Shown here: positions 23,403 through 30,867 of the stretch, piece by piece
Layout: every line of letters begins with the position of its first letter
Numbering within the stretch: the stretch's first letter is position 1
NCBI GenBank assembly: GCA_903896595.1
Contig: CAITYL010000327.1
Coordinates: 1-41,122 of the forward strand
Origin: an uncultured Lentisphaerota bacterium
GTDB taxonomy: Bacteria > Verrucomicrobiota > Lentisphaeria > Oligosphaerales > CAITYL01
Length of the DNA stretch: 41,122 bases
Direction of reading: 5' to 3'
Notes under the pieces: model-generated
What the model saw: only the letters and a program-made list of their open reading frames with translations
Told to the model about the DNA's origin: nothing
Databases searched by the model: none
Position numbers and translations under genes: made by a program

Positions 23403-24764
23403 TTATCCGGCGGCGGCCAGGTCGCGGCTCAGGGTGGTCAGGGCCGCAGTCAGTTCACCTTGGATGTCAAGATAGGGCTCCGTGCCGGCGGCGAGCAGCG
23501 GGACGATCTGCGCGGCATAGCCGCCCTCCCGCGCTTTCCGCCGGTCGACCGCGTAGCCGTGGATCTCATTACTGACCCCGGCCACCAGGGTAATCGGGCC
23601 GCAAGCCTGGGCCACGACATCGTTCTTGATCGCCTGGAACAGCTCGAACCCGCTGGCCAGGATCTCCACGGAGCCGAAGCGGAGGCCCTGAACCTCGGCT
23701 GGCCGGGCGGCTCCCCCGCCGGCTTCCCGCACCGCGATAAGCCGCCGCAACGCCGTGACCACGACCAGTTCAAACCGCTGCTCATGCGTGGCCGCCGCCG
23801 CTTTGTCCAGCACCTGCTCCCGCAGGAACGCCTCTTTCGTTTTCAACTGCGCCTTGAGGTCGGCCAGCGGCGATTGCCGCAAGCTGAACGCCAGGTCGCG
23901 CCGGAAATGGGTGACGGCCTCCACCGCAACCGGTTGCGCGGCGGCCAGGCCCGCACGCACGGCATTGGCGAAGCGCGCGGCAATGACATCCAAGGCCAGC
24001 AGGGACTCCGGTTCGGGCTTGTGCACGACGCAACTATTGACATCGCCCTGGGCACCCTGGATGAACAGCCCGACCGCGCCGGGATTTTCCCGTTCCAGCA
24101 GGTTCATGGCCACCCCGGCGAAATCGCCGTGAATGGCATGGGTTTCGGCGCAGCAGACCACCGGATGGCAGCCGAAATAGGCGGCGAAGCCCAGCAACCG
24201 GCCGGCGGGGGTGCGCGCGGTGAGGACATGGCAGCGGGTGTCGGTCAGTTCCGGTTTGGCCGGCCGCCAGTCGTCGCGCAGGACCTCGTCCAGCGGCGGG
24301 GCGTCTTGATCGTATTCCCGGTTCAGCCCGACGCCCTCGCAGGGCGGATTGGCATGGGCCAGTTCGGCCTCTTCCAGACGTTCCAGCGCCGTGATGGCGG
24401 CCCGGGCGATCTTGTAAGGCAGCGTCTCCACGTAGAACGGATCGGGCTCGCCCCAGCCGAATATTTGGTCGGCCGCCGGGTTGGGGCCGCTGTGGGTGTG
24501 GGAACAGCAGATCATCAGCGCATCGCCGGGCAGGCCGGTGGCCGCCGTGACCAGCGCCCGGACCCGGGCGGTGGCGGCGGTCGGGACGCCGATCAGGTCG
24601 CAGCCGACGATCACCGCGCGGCCGCCGCCGGCCTCCAGCGCCATCGCCTTGGCCCACAGGCGGTCGCGGATGCCGGTGGAGCGGCGCTTGAGGTAGGGGC
24701 CGAAGCCCGCCAGTTCCACGCCGACCTCGGGCGTGATGTCAACCTTGGCGAATCCAGTTCTCAT
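23403..24764 (-). CDS. Neutral/alkaline ceramidase-like hydrolase
   Basis: 453 residues from the ATG at 24764 (AGGGGA upstream); the ORF-track start 57 bases upstream lies toward a repeat array and is rejected. The N-terminus FAKVDITPEVGVELAGFGPY and the zinc-site segments MICCSHTHSGPNP and ETHAIHGDFAGVAMNLLE match the neutral/alkaline non-lysosomal ceramidase superfamily; FIQGAQGDVN is also typical. No signal peptide is seen, and the family includes many PVC-group members of unknown substrate, so sphingolipid hydrolysis is not assured. It lies downstream of the aminotransferase-epimerase pair on the same strand, with a repeat array in the 209-base gap. Confidence 0.82.
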   Translation of the reverse strand: MRTGFAKVDITPEVGVELAGFGPYLKRRSTGIRDRLWAKAMALEAGGGRAVIVGCDLIGVPTAATARVRALVTAATGLPGDALMICCSHTHSGPNPAADQIFGWGEPDPFYVETLPYKIARAAITALERLEEAELAHANPPCEGVGLNREYDQDAPPLDEVLRDDWRPAKPELTDTRCHVLTARTPAGRLLGFAAYFGCHPVVCCAETHAIHGDFAGVAMNLLERENPGAVGLFIQGAQGDVNSCVVHKPEPESLLALDVIAARFANAVRAGLAAAQPVAVEAVTHFRRDLAFSLRQSPLADLKAQLKTKEAFLREQVLDKAAAATHEQRFELVVVTALRRLIAVREAGGGAARPAEVQGLRFGSVEILASGFELFQAIKNDVVAQACGPITLVAGVSNEIHGYAVDRRKAREGGYAAQIVPLLAAGTEPYLDIQGELTAALTTLSRDLAAAG

Positions 24765-24783
24765 GGTCAGTCCCCTGTTGTTT

Positions 24784-24869
24784 TTACCGCAAAGAGCGCA
24801 AAGAACACAAAGATTAACCACTTGGGTTACAATTGCTTTTCTTTGCGATCTATGCGTTCTTTGCGGTTA
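24784..24869. repeat. 9-bp-unit inverted array, CGCAAAG type
   Basis: ACCGCAAAG, AGCGCAAAG, AACACAAAG; then CTTTGCGAT, CTATGCGTT, CTTTGCGGT. The loop holds TTAACC/GGTTA. It lies in the leader of the ceramidase-like gene. Confidence 0.88.
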
Positions 24870-24973
24870 GTCAGAGTGAAGTCCGGTTAAAAATTTCAAG
24901 ACGGCGGCGGCAAGTCGAGCCCGTCCCATGGGGCATAGTAAGGATCCGACCGTGCGGCATGCCCATTTCTGAA

Positions 24974-25954
24974 TCATCGTCCGACGTCCTTTTGCGCCAC
25001 AATGAGGCGGTCCTCCCAATCCTCTTGGTCAGAGTCCGGCAACCGGTTTTCCCGAATCAGCGCCTCAAACACCCCGGCCAGGCCGTCCTCCAACGAAATC
25101 CTTGGATGAAACTCAGGCACGTCGCGCATGAGCTTTTCCGGACTATAACGGGTGTTGTGCGAAAAGATCGTCTCGCAAATGGAGACGTTGGGCACTTTCG
25201 CCGCAAGCAGGTTCGCCAGCGGAATTCCGACAATCTCAACCTCTCGCCCGATGACCTTCATCGCCGTCCGGTGGTAATCCAGCCAAGAACCGAACTCCCG
25301 TCTCATCAAGTTATAGGTTTGCCCGACACAACGCTCGCGCCCCAAGGCAAAGACGAACGCCGCCGCCGCGTCGTCAACATGGAGCCATTGGTGGAGCGCC
25401 CGCCCGTCGCCGCACACGGCGACCGGCTTGCCCTTGCGCACGCGATCCACCCACGTGTTTTCCCAGGCGATCTGGCGGAGCATTCCCAAGGCCGGCCCGT
25501 AGGTCGTGGACGGTCGGATAATCGTGAGCGGAAACCCCGAACCGTAGTGTGCCTCAAGAAACACGCGCTCCGCCGCCGCCTTGTTCCTCCCGTAATCGGT
25601 TATCGGCCTCAGCGGGTGCTCCTCGGTCACCGGAAACCAGTCATAGTGGATCCCGTAAACGCAGACGGTCGAGCAAAAAATGAAATGTTTGACCTGTCCA
25701 AACGCCCTCAGATCACTTCGGGCGTCCTCGGCGTCAAAACAGATCATGTCAATGACCGCATCAAACGAGCCGTCACGCATCGTGTTCTCAAACGCCGCGC
25801 GATTTTTGCGGTCTCCGCAAATCGCCTTAACCCCGGCTGGGGGAGCTGGCCTTTGTCCACGATTAAACAGTGTCACCTCATGCCCGGCTTCCATAAGGAG
25901 TCGAACCATGCTCGTACTGATGTTGCCGGTGCCGCCGATAACGCAGACGTTCAT
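24974..25954 (-). CDS. NAD-dependent epimerase/dehydratase (extended SDR)
   Basis: 326 residues. N-terminal Rossmann fold with the nucleotide loop VIGGTGNISTSMVRLLMEAG; catalytic Tyr-x3-Lys in DYGRNKAAAE, preceded by the Ser/Thr of CSTVCVYG; RPSTTYGP, as in nucleotide-sugar epimerases. The start overlaps the end of the aminotransferase gene by four bases (ATGA), so translation is coupled. It most resembles atypical SDRs acting on nucleotide sugars or related metabolites; the substrate is not readable. With the DegT aminotransferase it could make an amino-sugar. Confidence 0.85.
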   Translation of the reverse strand: MNVCVIGGTGNISTSMVRLLMEAGHEVTLFNRGQRPAPPAGVKAICGDRKNRAAFENTMRDGSFDAVIDMICFDAEDARSDLRAFGQVKHFIFCSTVCVYGIHYDWFPVTEEHPLRPITDYGRNKAAAERVFLEAHYGSGFPLTIIRPSTTYGPALGMLRQIAWENTWVDRVRKGKPVAVCGDGRALHQWLHVDDAAAAFVFALGRERCVGQTYNLMRREFGSWLDYHRTAMKVIGREVEIVGIPLANLLAAKVPNVSICETIFSHNTRYSPEKLMRDVPEFHPRISLEDGLAGVFEALIRENRLPDSDQEDWEDRLIVAQKDVGR

Positions 25955-27255
25955 GCGTTCCCATCCTTGGCCTGCTGCGCGTCCAAAGTGGCGCGGATCT
26001 GGGGCAGATGCGCGTTGACCTTGGCGACGGCCGCCAGGATCTGGTCGGCATAGGCATCCGTGCCGAGCAGGAAGTGGTTGGGCAGCGTGACACCGGTTTC
26101 GCGGAAAGCGCGTTCGGTGGCGGGCAGCGTCAGGGTCCGATAGTCCTGCACCCGGGCCGGATCACGAAAGGGAATCGGGCTGGTGGTGTCGTACAGATTG
26201 AGCAGGGGCGACTGGTAGACCGGCCAGTAGAGGCCGCCGAACCCGATGTTCTCGCGGTTCAGCGCCTGGAGGTAGTCCTCCCGTTTCAGGCCGCCGGCCT
26301 GGGCGGGATCGAAATGGAGGGTCATCGCGTAGTAGGCCTGTTTGGTCACCCGCGGGTCCCGTTTGGCCGCCCGCAACGGGCCGCCAAGCTGCTCCAGGCC
26401 CGCCGCGAGCCGGGCGGCGAACGCCTCGCGCCGGGCATTCTGGACGGCCAGCCGGGACAGACCGCCGCGGAGCAGGACGGCCTGCATTTCCGTCAGGCGG
26501 TAATTGTGCCCGTAGCGGTTGCCGGGGACCAGCTTGTCGCAGGGTTCGGCCGCCGGGTTTTCGGGCGTCCAGCCAACCTGCTTCAGGGCGAAGATCGTCT
26601 GGTAGATTTTGGGATCATTGCAAGTCACCGCGCCGCCTTCGCCGCTGGTCAGGATCTTGCTCTGCTGGAAGGAGAAACTGCCGACGTCGCCGATCGCCCC
26701 CGCCTTGACCCCGCGCCACTCGCTGCCGTGCTGGTGGGCTACGTCCTCGACCACCTTGATGCCGTGCGCCCGGGCGATCTCCAAGATCCGGTCCATGTCG
26801 CACATGCAACCGTACAGGTGGACCGGCATGACCGCCTTGGTGCGCGGGGTAATGGCCGCCGCGAACGCGACCGGATCCAAGCACAGGGTTTCCGAGTCGA
26901 TGTCGGCGAAGACGACAGTGGCGCCGATGTCCATCGCCGCCTGCGCGGTGGCCACCCAGGTCATGCCGGGGACAATGACCTCGTCGCCGGGCACCACCCC
27001 CACCGCCTGCAGCGCGCATTGCAGGGTGACGGTGCCGTTGGCCAGGCAGGCACAGTAGTGGCTGCCGATGAACTGCTTGTACTCCTCGCAAAAGGCGCGC
27101 TCCTGGGGGCCGAGCCAGCTCCACGTGCCGCTCCGGACCACGTCTGTCATCCGGGCCACGTCCTCGTCAGTGGTGACCGGCCAGGCCGGCGCGGCATGGG
27201 TCACCGCCGCGTCGCCGCCAAGCAAGGCCGGCAGGAGATTAGCTTTTTTTGTCAT
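25951..27255 (-). CDS. DegT/DnrJ/EryC1/StrS family PLP-dependent aminotransferase
   Basis: 434 residues from the ATG at 27255 (AAAGGAAA upstream). PLP lysine Lys200 lies in SFSFQQSKILTSGEGGAVTC; the family features FADIDSETLCLDP, MPVHLYGCMCDMD and VEDVAHQHGSEW (the aspartate that contacts the PLP nitrogen region) and GHNYRLTEMQAVLLRGGL are all present. Such enzymes transaminate keto-sugars, but a clade works on inositol or other cyclitols, so the substrate stays open. It overlaps the epimerase gene by 4 bases and starts the minus-strand unit aminotransferase-epimerase-(ceramidase). Confidence 0.9.
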   Translation of the reverse strand: MTKKANLLPALLGGDAAVTHAAPAWPVTTDEDVARMTDVVRSGTWSWLGPQERAFCEEYKQFIGSHYCACLANGTVTLQCALQAVGVVPGDEVIVPGMTWVATAQAAMDIGATVVFADIDSETLCLDPVAFAAAITPRTKAVMPVHLYGCMCDMDRILEIARAHGIKVVEDVAHQHGSEWRGVKAGAIGDVGSFSFQQSKILTSGEGGAVTCNDPKIYQTIFALKQVGWTPENPAAEPCDKLVPGNRYGHNYRLTEMQAVLLRGGLSRLAVQNARREAFAARLAAGLEQLGGPLRAAKRDPRVTKQAYYAMTLHFDPAQAGGLKREDYLQALNRENIGFGGLYWPVYQSPLLNLYDTTSPIPFRDPARVQDYRTLTLPATERAFRETGVTLPNHFLLGTDAYADQILAAVAKVNAHLPQIRATLDAQQAKDGNA

Positions 27256-27364
27256 GGCGGCATTTTCCTTTGATCGAATGAGTGTTGGTCGTTGCCCCTG
27301 CGGTTGAGGCGATATCGTCACCACTCATCATAGCGTAACCAGAAAACGGCACCATTGACCGGTC

Positions 27365-27501
27365 TTGCGAATAATTAACCTTTCTTATTAAAACTGGTCT
27401 CAATCGGTCTTGTAGCAAATTGCTGTCTTGACAGGTGCCCGATGGTGCCGTAGATTATTTACATGAAACTGGCGAACGGTGACAGTATTGCGAATAATTA
27501 A
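27365..27501 (+). repeat. Two identical 14-bp direct repeats flanking the abiE promoter
   Basis: TTGCGAATAATTAA occurs at 27365-27378 and 27488-27501, 123 bases apart, on either side of the -35/-10 pair. Possible operator sites; related CGGTCTTG repeats lie near the first copy (27361 and 27407). Confidence 0.6.
27428..27456 (+). promoter_or_regulatory. Sigma-70-type promoter of abiEi-abiEii
   Basis: TTGACA at 27428-27433, 17-base spacer, TAGATT at 27451-27456; transcription would start near 27463, 77 bases before the abiEi ATG. Confidence 0.6.
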
Positions 27502-27539
27502 TCCTGGACGTCACGATTCCCAGCCGAACGACGGACACC

Positions 27540-28181
27540 ATGCAAACCATCACCGAAATCGCCCTGGAGAAAGCCGGAAATGGCATTTTCACCCAGGTGG
27601 AAGCGAGCTGCTGGATCAGTGGCACCGCCGACCGGCGGCACAGCTTGCTCAAACGCGCCTTGGCGACGGGTGAGGTGGTGCGGATTCATCGCGGGCTCTA
27701 CGCTCTGGCGCCCCGTTATTTGCCGCAAAAAACCAATCCGTTTGTCCTGGCCCAGCGCATCGCCGGACCGAGTTACATCAGCCTTGAGTCCGCGCTTGCC
27801 TATCACGGCTGGATTCCCGAAGCCACTTATGCGGTTACCAGCGTTTCACTTGCCCGGCCGGGTGAGTTTAATACGCCATACGGCCTTTTCAGCTACACGG
27901 CCGTCCCGCAAAAAATCCTGTTTGCCGATGTGATGCGGATGGAAACCGGCGCTCCCGGCGAAAGTTTTTTGATGGCCTCTCCGGCCAAGGCGCTGGCCGA
28001 CTACGTCTACATTCATAAGTGCCAGTGGACTTCGGCACATCCGCTCATGGAAAGCCTGCGCATTGACGAAGCCTCGCTGCGCGGACTGCATCGGGAACAG
28101 CTCAAGCGTCTGGCCGACAACTACCGCTCCAAACGTGTGCGGCGGTTCCTCGACGGACTGCAAAAGGATGTGGCGCCATGA
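27540..28181 (+). CDS. abiEi: AbiEi-type antitoxin (type IV toxin-antitoxin)
   Basis: 213 residues. N-terminal winged helix (about 1-65: ALEKAGNGIFTQVEASCWIS, LLKRALATGEVVRIHRGLYAL), the DNA-binding domain typical of AbiEi antitoxins, then the AbiEi_4/AbiEi C-terminal domain (PSYISLESALAYHGWIPEAT, SPAKALADYVYI). Known AbiEi proteins repress their own promoter and neutralise AbiEii without binding it directly. The gene overlaps abiEii by four bases (ATGA). A promoter with flanking direct repeats lies upstream. No strong ribosome site is seen. Confidence 0.88.
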   Translation: MQTITEIALEKAGNGIFTQVEASCWISGTADRRHSLLKRALATGEVVRIHRGLYALAPRYLPQKTNPFVLAQRIAGPSYISLESALAYHGWIPEATYAVTSVSLARPGEFNTPYGLFSYTAVPQKILFADVMRMETGAPGESFLMASPAKALADYVYIHKCQWTSAHPLMESLRIDEASLRGLHREQLKRLADNYRSKRVRRFLDGLQKDVAP

Positions 28182-29032
28182 GTATCCAGTTAATCCAAGA
28201 CCGGCTTGACCGTTATGCCTGCCGCTCCAGTCTTGAAGAAGATCAAGCGGTCAGAGAAATCAGCCAGGAGATCGTCCTGGCTGGATTGGGCCGAACTGAT
28301 TTCTTCAAGCGGGCCGGGTTCCAGGGAGGGACTTGTCTGCGCATTTTTCGTGGACTCAACCGTTTCTCGGAGGGTCTTGATTTTGCGCTTCTCGCCCCGG
28401 ATTCATCCTTTGCGCTGCCGCCGTATTTGGAGACGCTGACCCGTGAATTGGCGGCGTATGGATATGAATTCGAAATTGAGGATCGCTCAAACGCCGCCCA
28501 AGCGGTTCGCAAAGCGTTCCTCAAGGACGATTCGATGGGAAGCCTGCTGCGCCTGAGTTATCGTCCCGCCAACGGTCCCTTGCGCAAGTTGCGCATCAAG
28601 CTGGAAGTGGACACTCGCCCGCCGGCCGGAGCCGCCTATGAGACCAAAGTCTTGGACTTTCCCTTTCCGTCCGCAGTCTGTCTGTTGGACCTCCCGAGCC
28701 TGTTTGCGGGAAAAATTCATGCGCTGCTTTGCCGGGAATACATGAAAGGACGCGACTGGTACGATTTCATCTGGTACACCGCGCACCGGACACCGATCCA
28801 GTATGGCCTGCTAAGTTCAGCCCTGCGGCAAAATGGGCCCTGGCAAGGCCAAGTCATTGCCGTCGACCGAGACTGGTGCGTCAACCAGCTGCATCAAAAA
28901 ATCACCTCCATCAATTGGCAACAGGCGCGCCGTGATGTCCAGCGGTTCATCAAGCCACCGGAGTTGCCATCCCTCGCCCTGTGGTCGCCAGAGTTTTTCC
29001 TAAGCCAGTGTGAAAAATTGCCAACTGACTGA
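28178..29032 (+). CDS. abiEii: AbiEii-type nucleotidyltransferase toxin, altered metal motif
   Basis: 284 residues, the toxin partner of the upstream antitoxin. Nucleotidyltransferase motif I is present (AGFQGGTCLRIFRGLNRFSE), as are the family's later motifs (LFAGKIHALLCREYMKGRDW then YDF). The metal-binding Asp-x-Asp, usually in SEDLDF or SEDIDF, reads SEGLDF here: Gly66 replaces the first Asp while Asp68 is kept. From family knowledge, this would impair Mg2+ binding and nucleotide transfer, so the toxin may be inactive, unless Glu65 substitutes. AbiE systems abort phage infection or stabilise replicons. Confidence 0.87.
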   Translation: MSIQLIQDRLDRYACRSSLEEDQAVREISQEIVLAGLGRTDFFKRAGFQGGTCLRIFRGLNRFSEGLDFALLAPDSSFALPPYLETLTRELAAYGYEFEIEDRSNAAQAVRKAFLKDDSMGSLLRLSYRPANGPLRKLRIKLEVDTRPPAGAAYETKVLDFPFPSAVCLLDLPSLFAGKIHALLCREYMKGRDWYDFIWYTAHRTPIQYGLLSSALRQNGPWQGQVIAVDRDWCVNQLHQKITSINWQQARRDVQRFIKPPELPSLALWSPEFFLSQCEKLPTD

Positions 29033-29042
29033 TAGGAATTTT

Positions 29043-29085
29043 GTGCCTTTTCGCTCGCGCTCAGCCCGGCAGCGGCGCTCGTGCC
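29043..29085. repeat. 43-bp dispersed repeat, copy 1
   Basis: GTGCCTTTTCGCTCGCGCTC...GCTCGTGCC, matching 34419-34461 at 41 of 43 positions. It lies just after abiEii. The gap 29033-29393 otherwise holds a run of 15 G (29122-29136), the array at 29142 and direct repeat A. Confidence 0.8.
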
Positions 29086-29141
29086 GTGATTGCGGAGGTG
29101 CGCCCCCGGCGGCCCCGTACTGGGGGGGGGGGGGGGCGAAG

Positions 29142-29186
29142 AGTCGGACAAGTCGGACAAGTCAGACATGTCCGACTTGTCCGACG
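29142..29186. repeat. 9-bp-unit inverted array, AGTCGGACA type
   Basis: AGTCGGACA, AGTCGGACA, AGTCAGACA directly followed by TGTCCGACT, TGTCCGACG; almost no loop. It lies between convergent abiEii and the ATPase gene and may act as their terminator. Confidence 0.85.
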
Positions 29187-29225
29187 CATTTTGACCGCCC
29201 CCGAGCTTGCCGCCCCAGGAAACCT

Positions 29226-29304
29226 CAGTTCGGACGTGCTTGGCCGTTGCGGTTGCGCACCCCGTCTTGGAGCTTGTGTTCGAGGGCTTCGGCCTGGCGC
29301 CCGT
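29226..29304. repeat. 79-bp direct repeat A flanking the ATPase gene
   Basis: CAGTTCGGACGTGCTTGGCC...GCCTGGCGCCCGT; 77 of 79 positions identical to 30759-30837. On the minus strand one frame reads AEALEHKLQDGVRNRNGQAR, which looks like the 3' end of a gene. Confidence 0.88.
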
Positions 29305-29393
29305 CGCGGACTTCGCCGAGGTCGCGCTCGTCACTATTCACCTGTCCCTACGCGGCCTTCACCGTGGACGCCCAAAATGGCGTGATCATCTCG

Positions 29394-30572
29394 TTACGCC
29401 TTCGCAGGTTGAGTGTTAGCCTGAAACGGATCGACGCCAGGGGTCAGTGCGCGCAGAAAATCCGCACATGGCACGCATAAAATCCCCTTGACCAGCCGCC
29501 GCTCCCGCCCCTGGTACAGTAAAACCGGCTTGGCCTCGGGATAGTCATCAATAAACGCTTGCAGGCCACGCAGATCAGCGGGATGGATCCGTTGCGCATG
29601 CTTGACTTCCAAGGCCCAAAAAAACTCGTCCCCATACACGACAAAATCGACTTCGCTGCCGCCCTGTGTGCGCCAAAAAAACAGTTTGGCGGGCCTTTTT
29701 CCGTACGCGATCCACGCCCTTAGGTGTTGCCCCACCAGCCCCTCCAGGGCAGCCCCCGCGATTTCATCGGCACGGTCAAGCGGCCCTTTGGGGCGCAGGC
29801 TTTGGAACACGCCGCCATCAAACAGGTAAAACTTGGTGTGTTTGACCGTTTCACGTTTGGCGCGCTTGCTGAACACCGGCAAACGATACGCCAGCAGCAA
29901 ATCCTCAAGAACGGCAATGAACCCCTCCACGGTTTTGCGTTGAACCTCGCATTCCTGGGCGATGCGGCTGACATTGAGCAGTTGGGCATGCGAAAAACTG
30001 ATGGCCTCCAGGAAACGGGCAAAGCCGTCCAGTTTCCGTACCAATCCTTCGGCTTGCACTTCCTCACGCATGTAAATGCCGATATAGCTGGCGAGCACGG
30101 CGGCCGGGTCCGGAGCATCCCAGACCATCGGCAACATGCCGAGTCGCAGCGCCTTCTCCATGGAGAACAGCGAACCTAACTCACGCGCCATAAACGGATG
30201 CATCTCCAACGCCAGCGCCCGGCCGGCCATCAGATCCACCCCGGCCTTTTTCAATTTACGGGAGCTTGAACCGGTGAGCACAAAACGCCAGCCGCGCTTT
30301 TCTTCAATCAGCGCATGGATCGCAGACAGCACTTCCGGGACGCGTTGCACTTCGTCAACCACGACCGTACACCCGTCGGGTTGCCCATGCACGGTTTCGC
30401 GAATCCGCTCGGGATACCCTTGATAAAGGCGCGCCACATCGGGTTGCAGGAAGTCAATCAGCAACGCCCCTGGGTGCAACCGTGCCACCCACGAGGACTT
30501 GCCGGTGCCGCGCGGCCCGAACAGATAGTAACTCTGCTCCGGACAGGCAAAAAAACGATTTACTAATTCCAT
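29394..30572 (-). CDS. AAA_14/DUF4143 ATPase with PD-(D/E)XK-like C-terminus
   Basis: 392 residues from the ATG at 30572, giving the usual family start (MELVNRFFACPEQSYYLFGP); the ATG at 30620 adds 16 residues. Walker A GPRGTGKS (19-26); Walker B TVVVDE (69-74); sensor VLTGSSSRKLKKAGVDLMAGR; a helical DUF4143 middle (about 180-300); and FFWRTQGGSEVDFVVYGDEFFWALEVKHA, a PD-(D/E)XK nuclease-like pattern with the Glu-x-Lys. These proteins are widespread and often mobile, with unproven roles in defence or as selfish genes. It is flanked by 79-bp direct repeats and lies beside abiE, supporting acquisition as a unit. Cytoplasmic. Confidence 0.85.
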   Translation of the reverse strand: MELVNRFFACPEQSYYLFGPRGTGKSSWVARLHPGALLIDFLQPDVARLYQGYPERIRETVHGQPDGCTVVVDEVQRVPEVLSAIHALIEEKRGWRFVLTGSSSRKLKKAGVDLMAGRALALEMHPFMARELGSLFSMEKALRLGMLPMVWDAPDPAAVLASYIGIYMREEVQAEGLVRKLDGFARFLEAISFSHAQLLNVSRIAQECEVQRKTVEGFIAVLEDLLLAYRLPVFSKRAKRETVKHTKFYLFDGGVFQSLRPKGPLDRADEIAGAALEGLVGQHLRAWIAYGKRPAKLFFWRTQGGSEVDFVVYGDEFFWALEVKHAQRIHPADLRGLQAFIDDYPEAKPVLLYQGRERRLVKGILCVPCADFLRALTPGVDPFQANTQPAKA

Positions 30573-30758
30573 TTTATGACCTAATTGGGAATTAAAGAAT
30601 CCTTTATACGATATAGCCATTCCGCGACTTTTCCAGTGGGGCCACCGGCCGTTGGGTTACTCGGAGGAGGGGACGCTGCTTGCAGAGCGGCAACCAGCCA
30701 CGCTTGGCAGCACAAAATTTTTCTAAAATTTCGCAAACGCGGCCCATTTTTAACACGC

Positions 30759-30837
30759 CAGTTCTGACGTGCTTGCCCGTTGCGGTTGCGCACCCCGTCT
30801 TGGAGCTTGTGTTCGAGGGCTTCGGCCTGGCGCCCGT
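30759..30837. repeat. 79-bp direct repeat B flanking the ATPase gene
   Basis: Second copy of 29226-29304, same orientation, upstream of the ATPase start. The gap 30573-30867 holds nothing else that I can name. Confidence 0.88.
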
Positions 30838-30867
30838 TTTAATTGACCCGTCCTGGAGTTGCCACGC

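Noticed and set aside
21059-24869. CRISPR array, considered because of regularly repeated short units
   Set aside because: Units are about 9 bp without unique spacers and are arranged as inverted arms; no cas genes.
26008-27273. 421-aa plus-strand ORF
   Set aside because: Antisense to the DegT aminotransferase, which has its PLP lysine and family motifs.
29041-29385. 114-aa plus-strand ORF and neighbours between abiEii and the ATPase
   Set aside because: They run through the poly-G tract, the 9-mer array and the direct repeat; no coherent protein.
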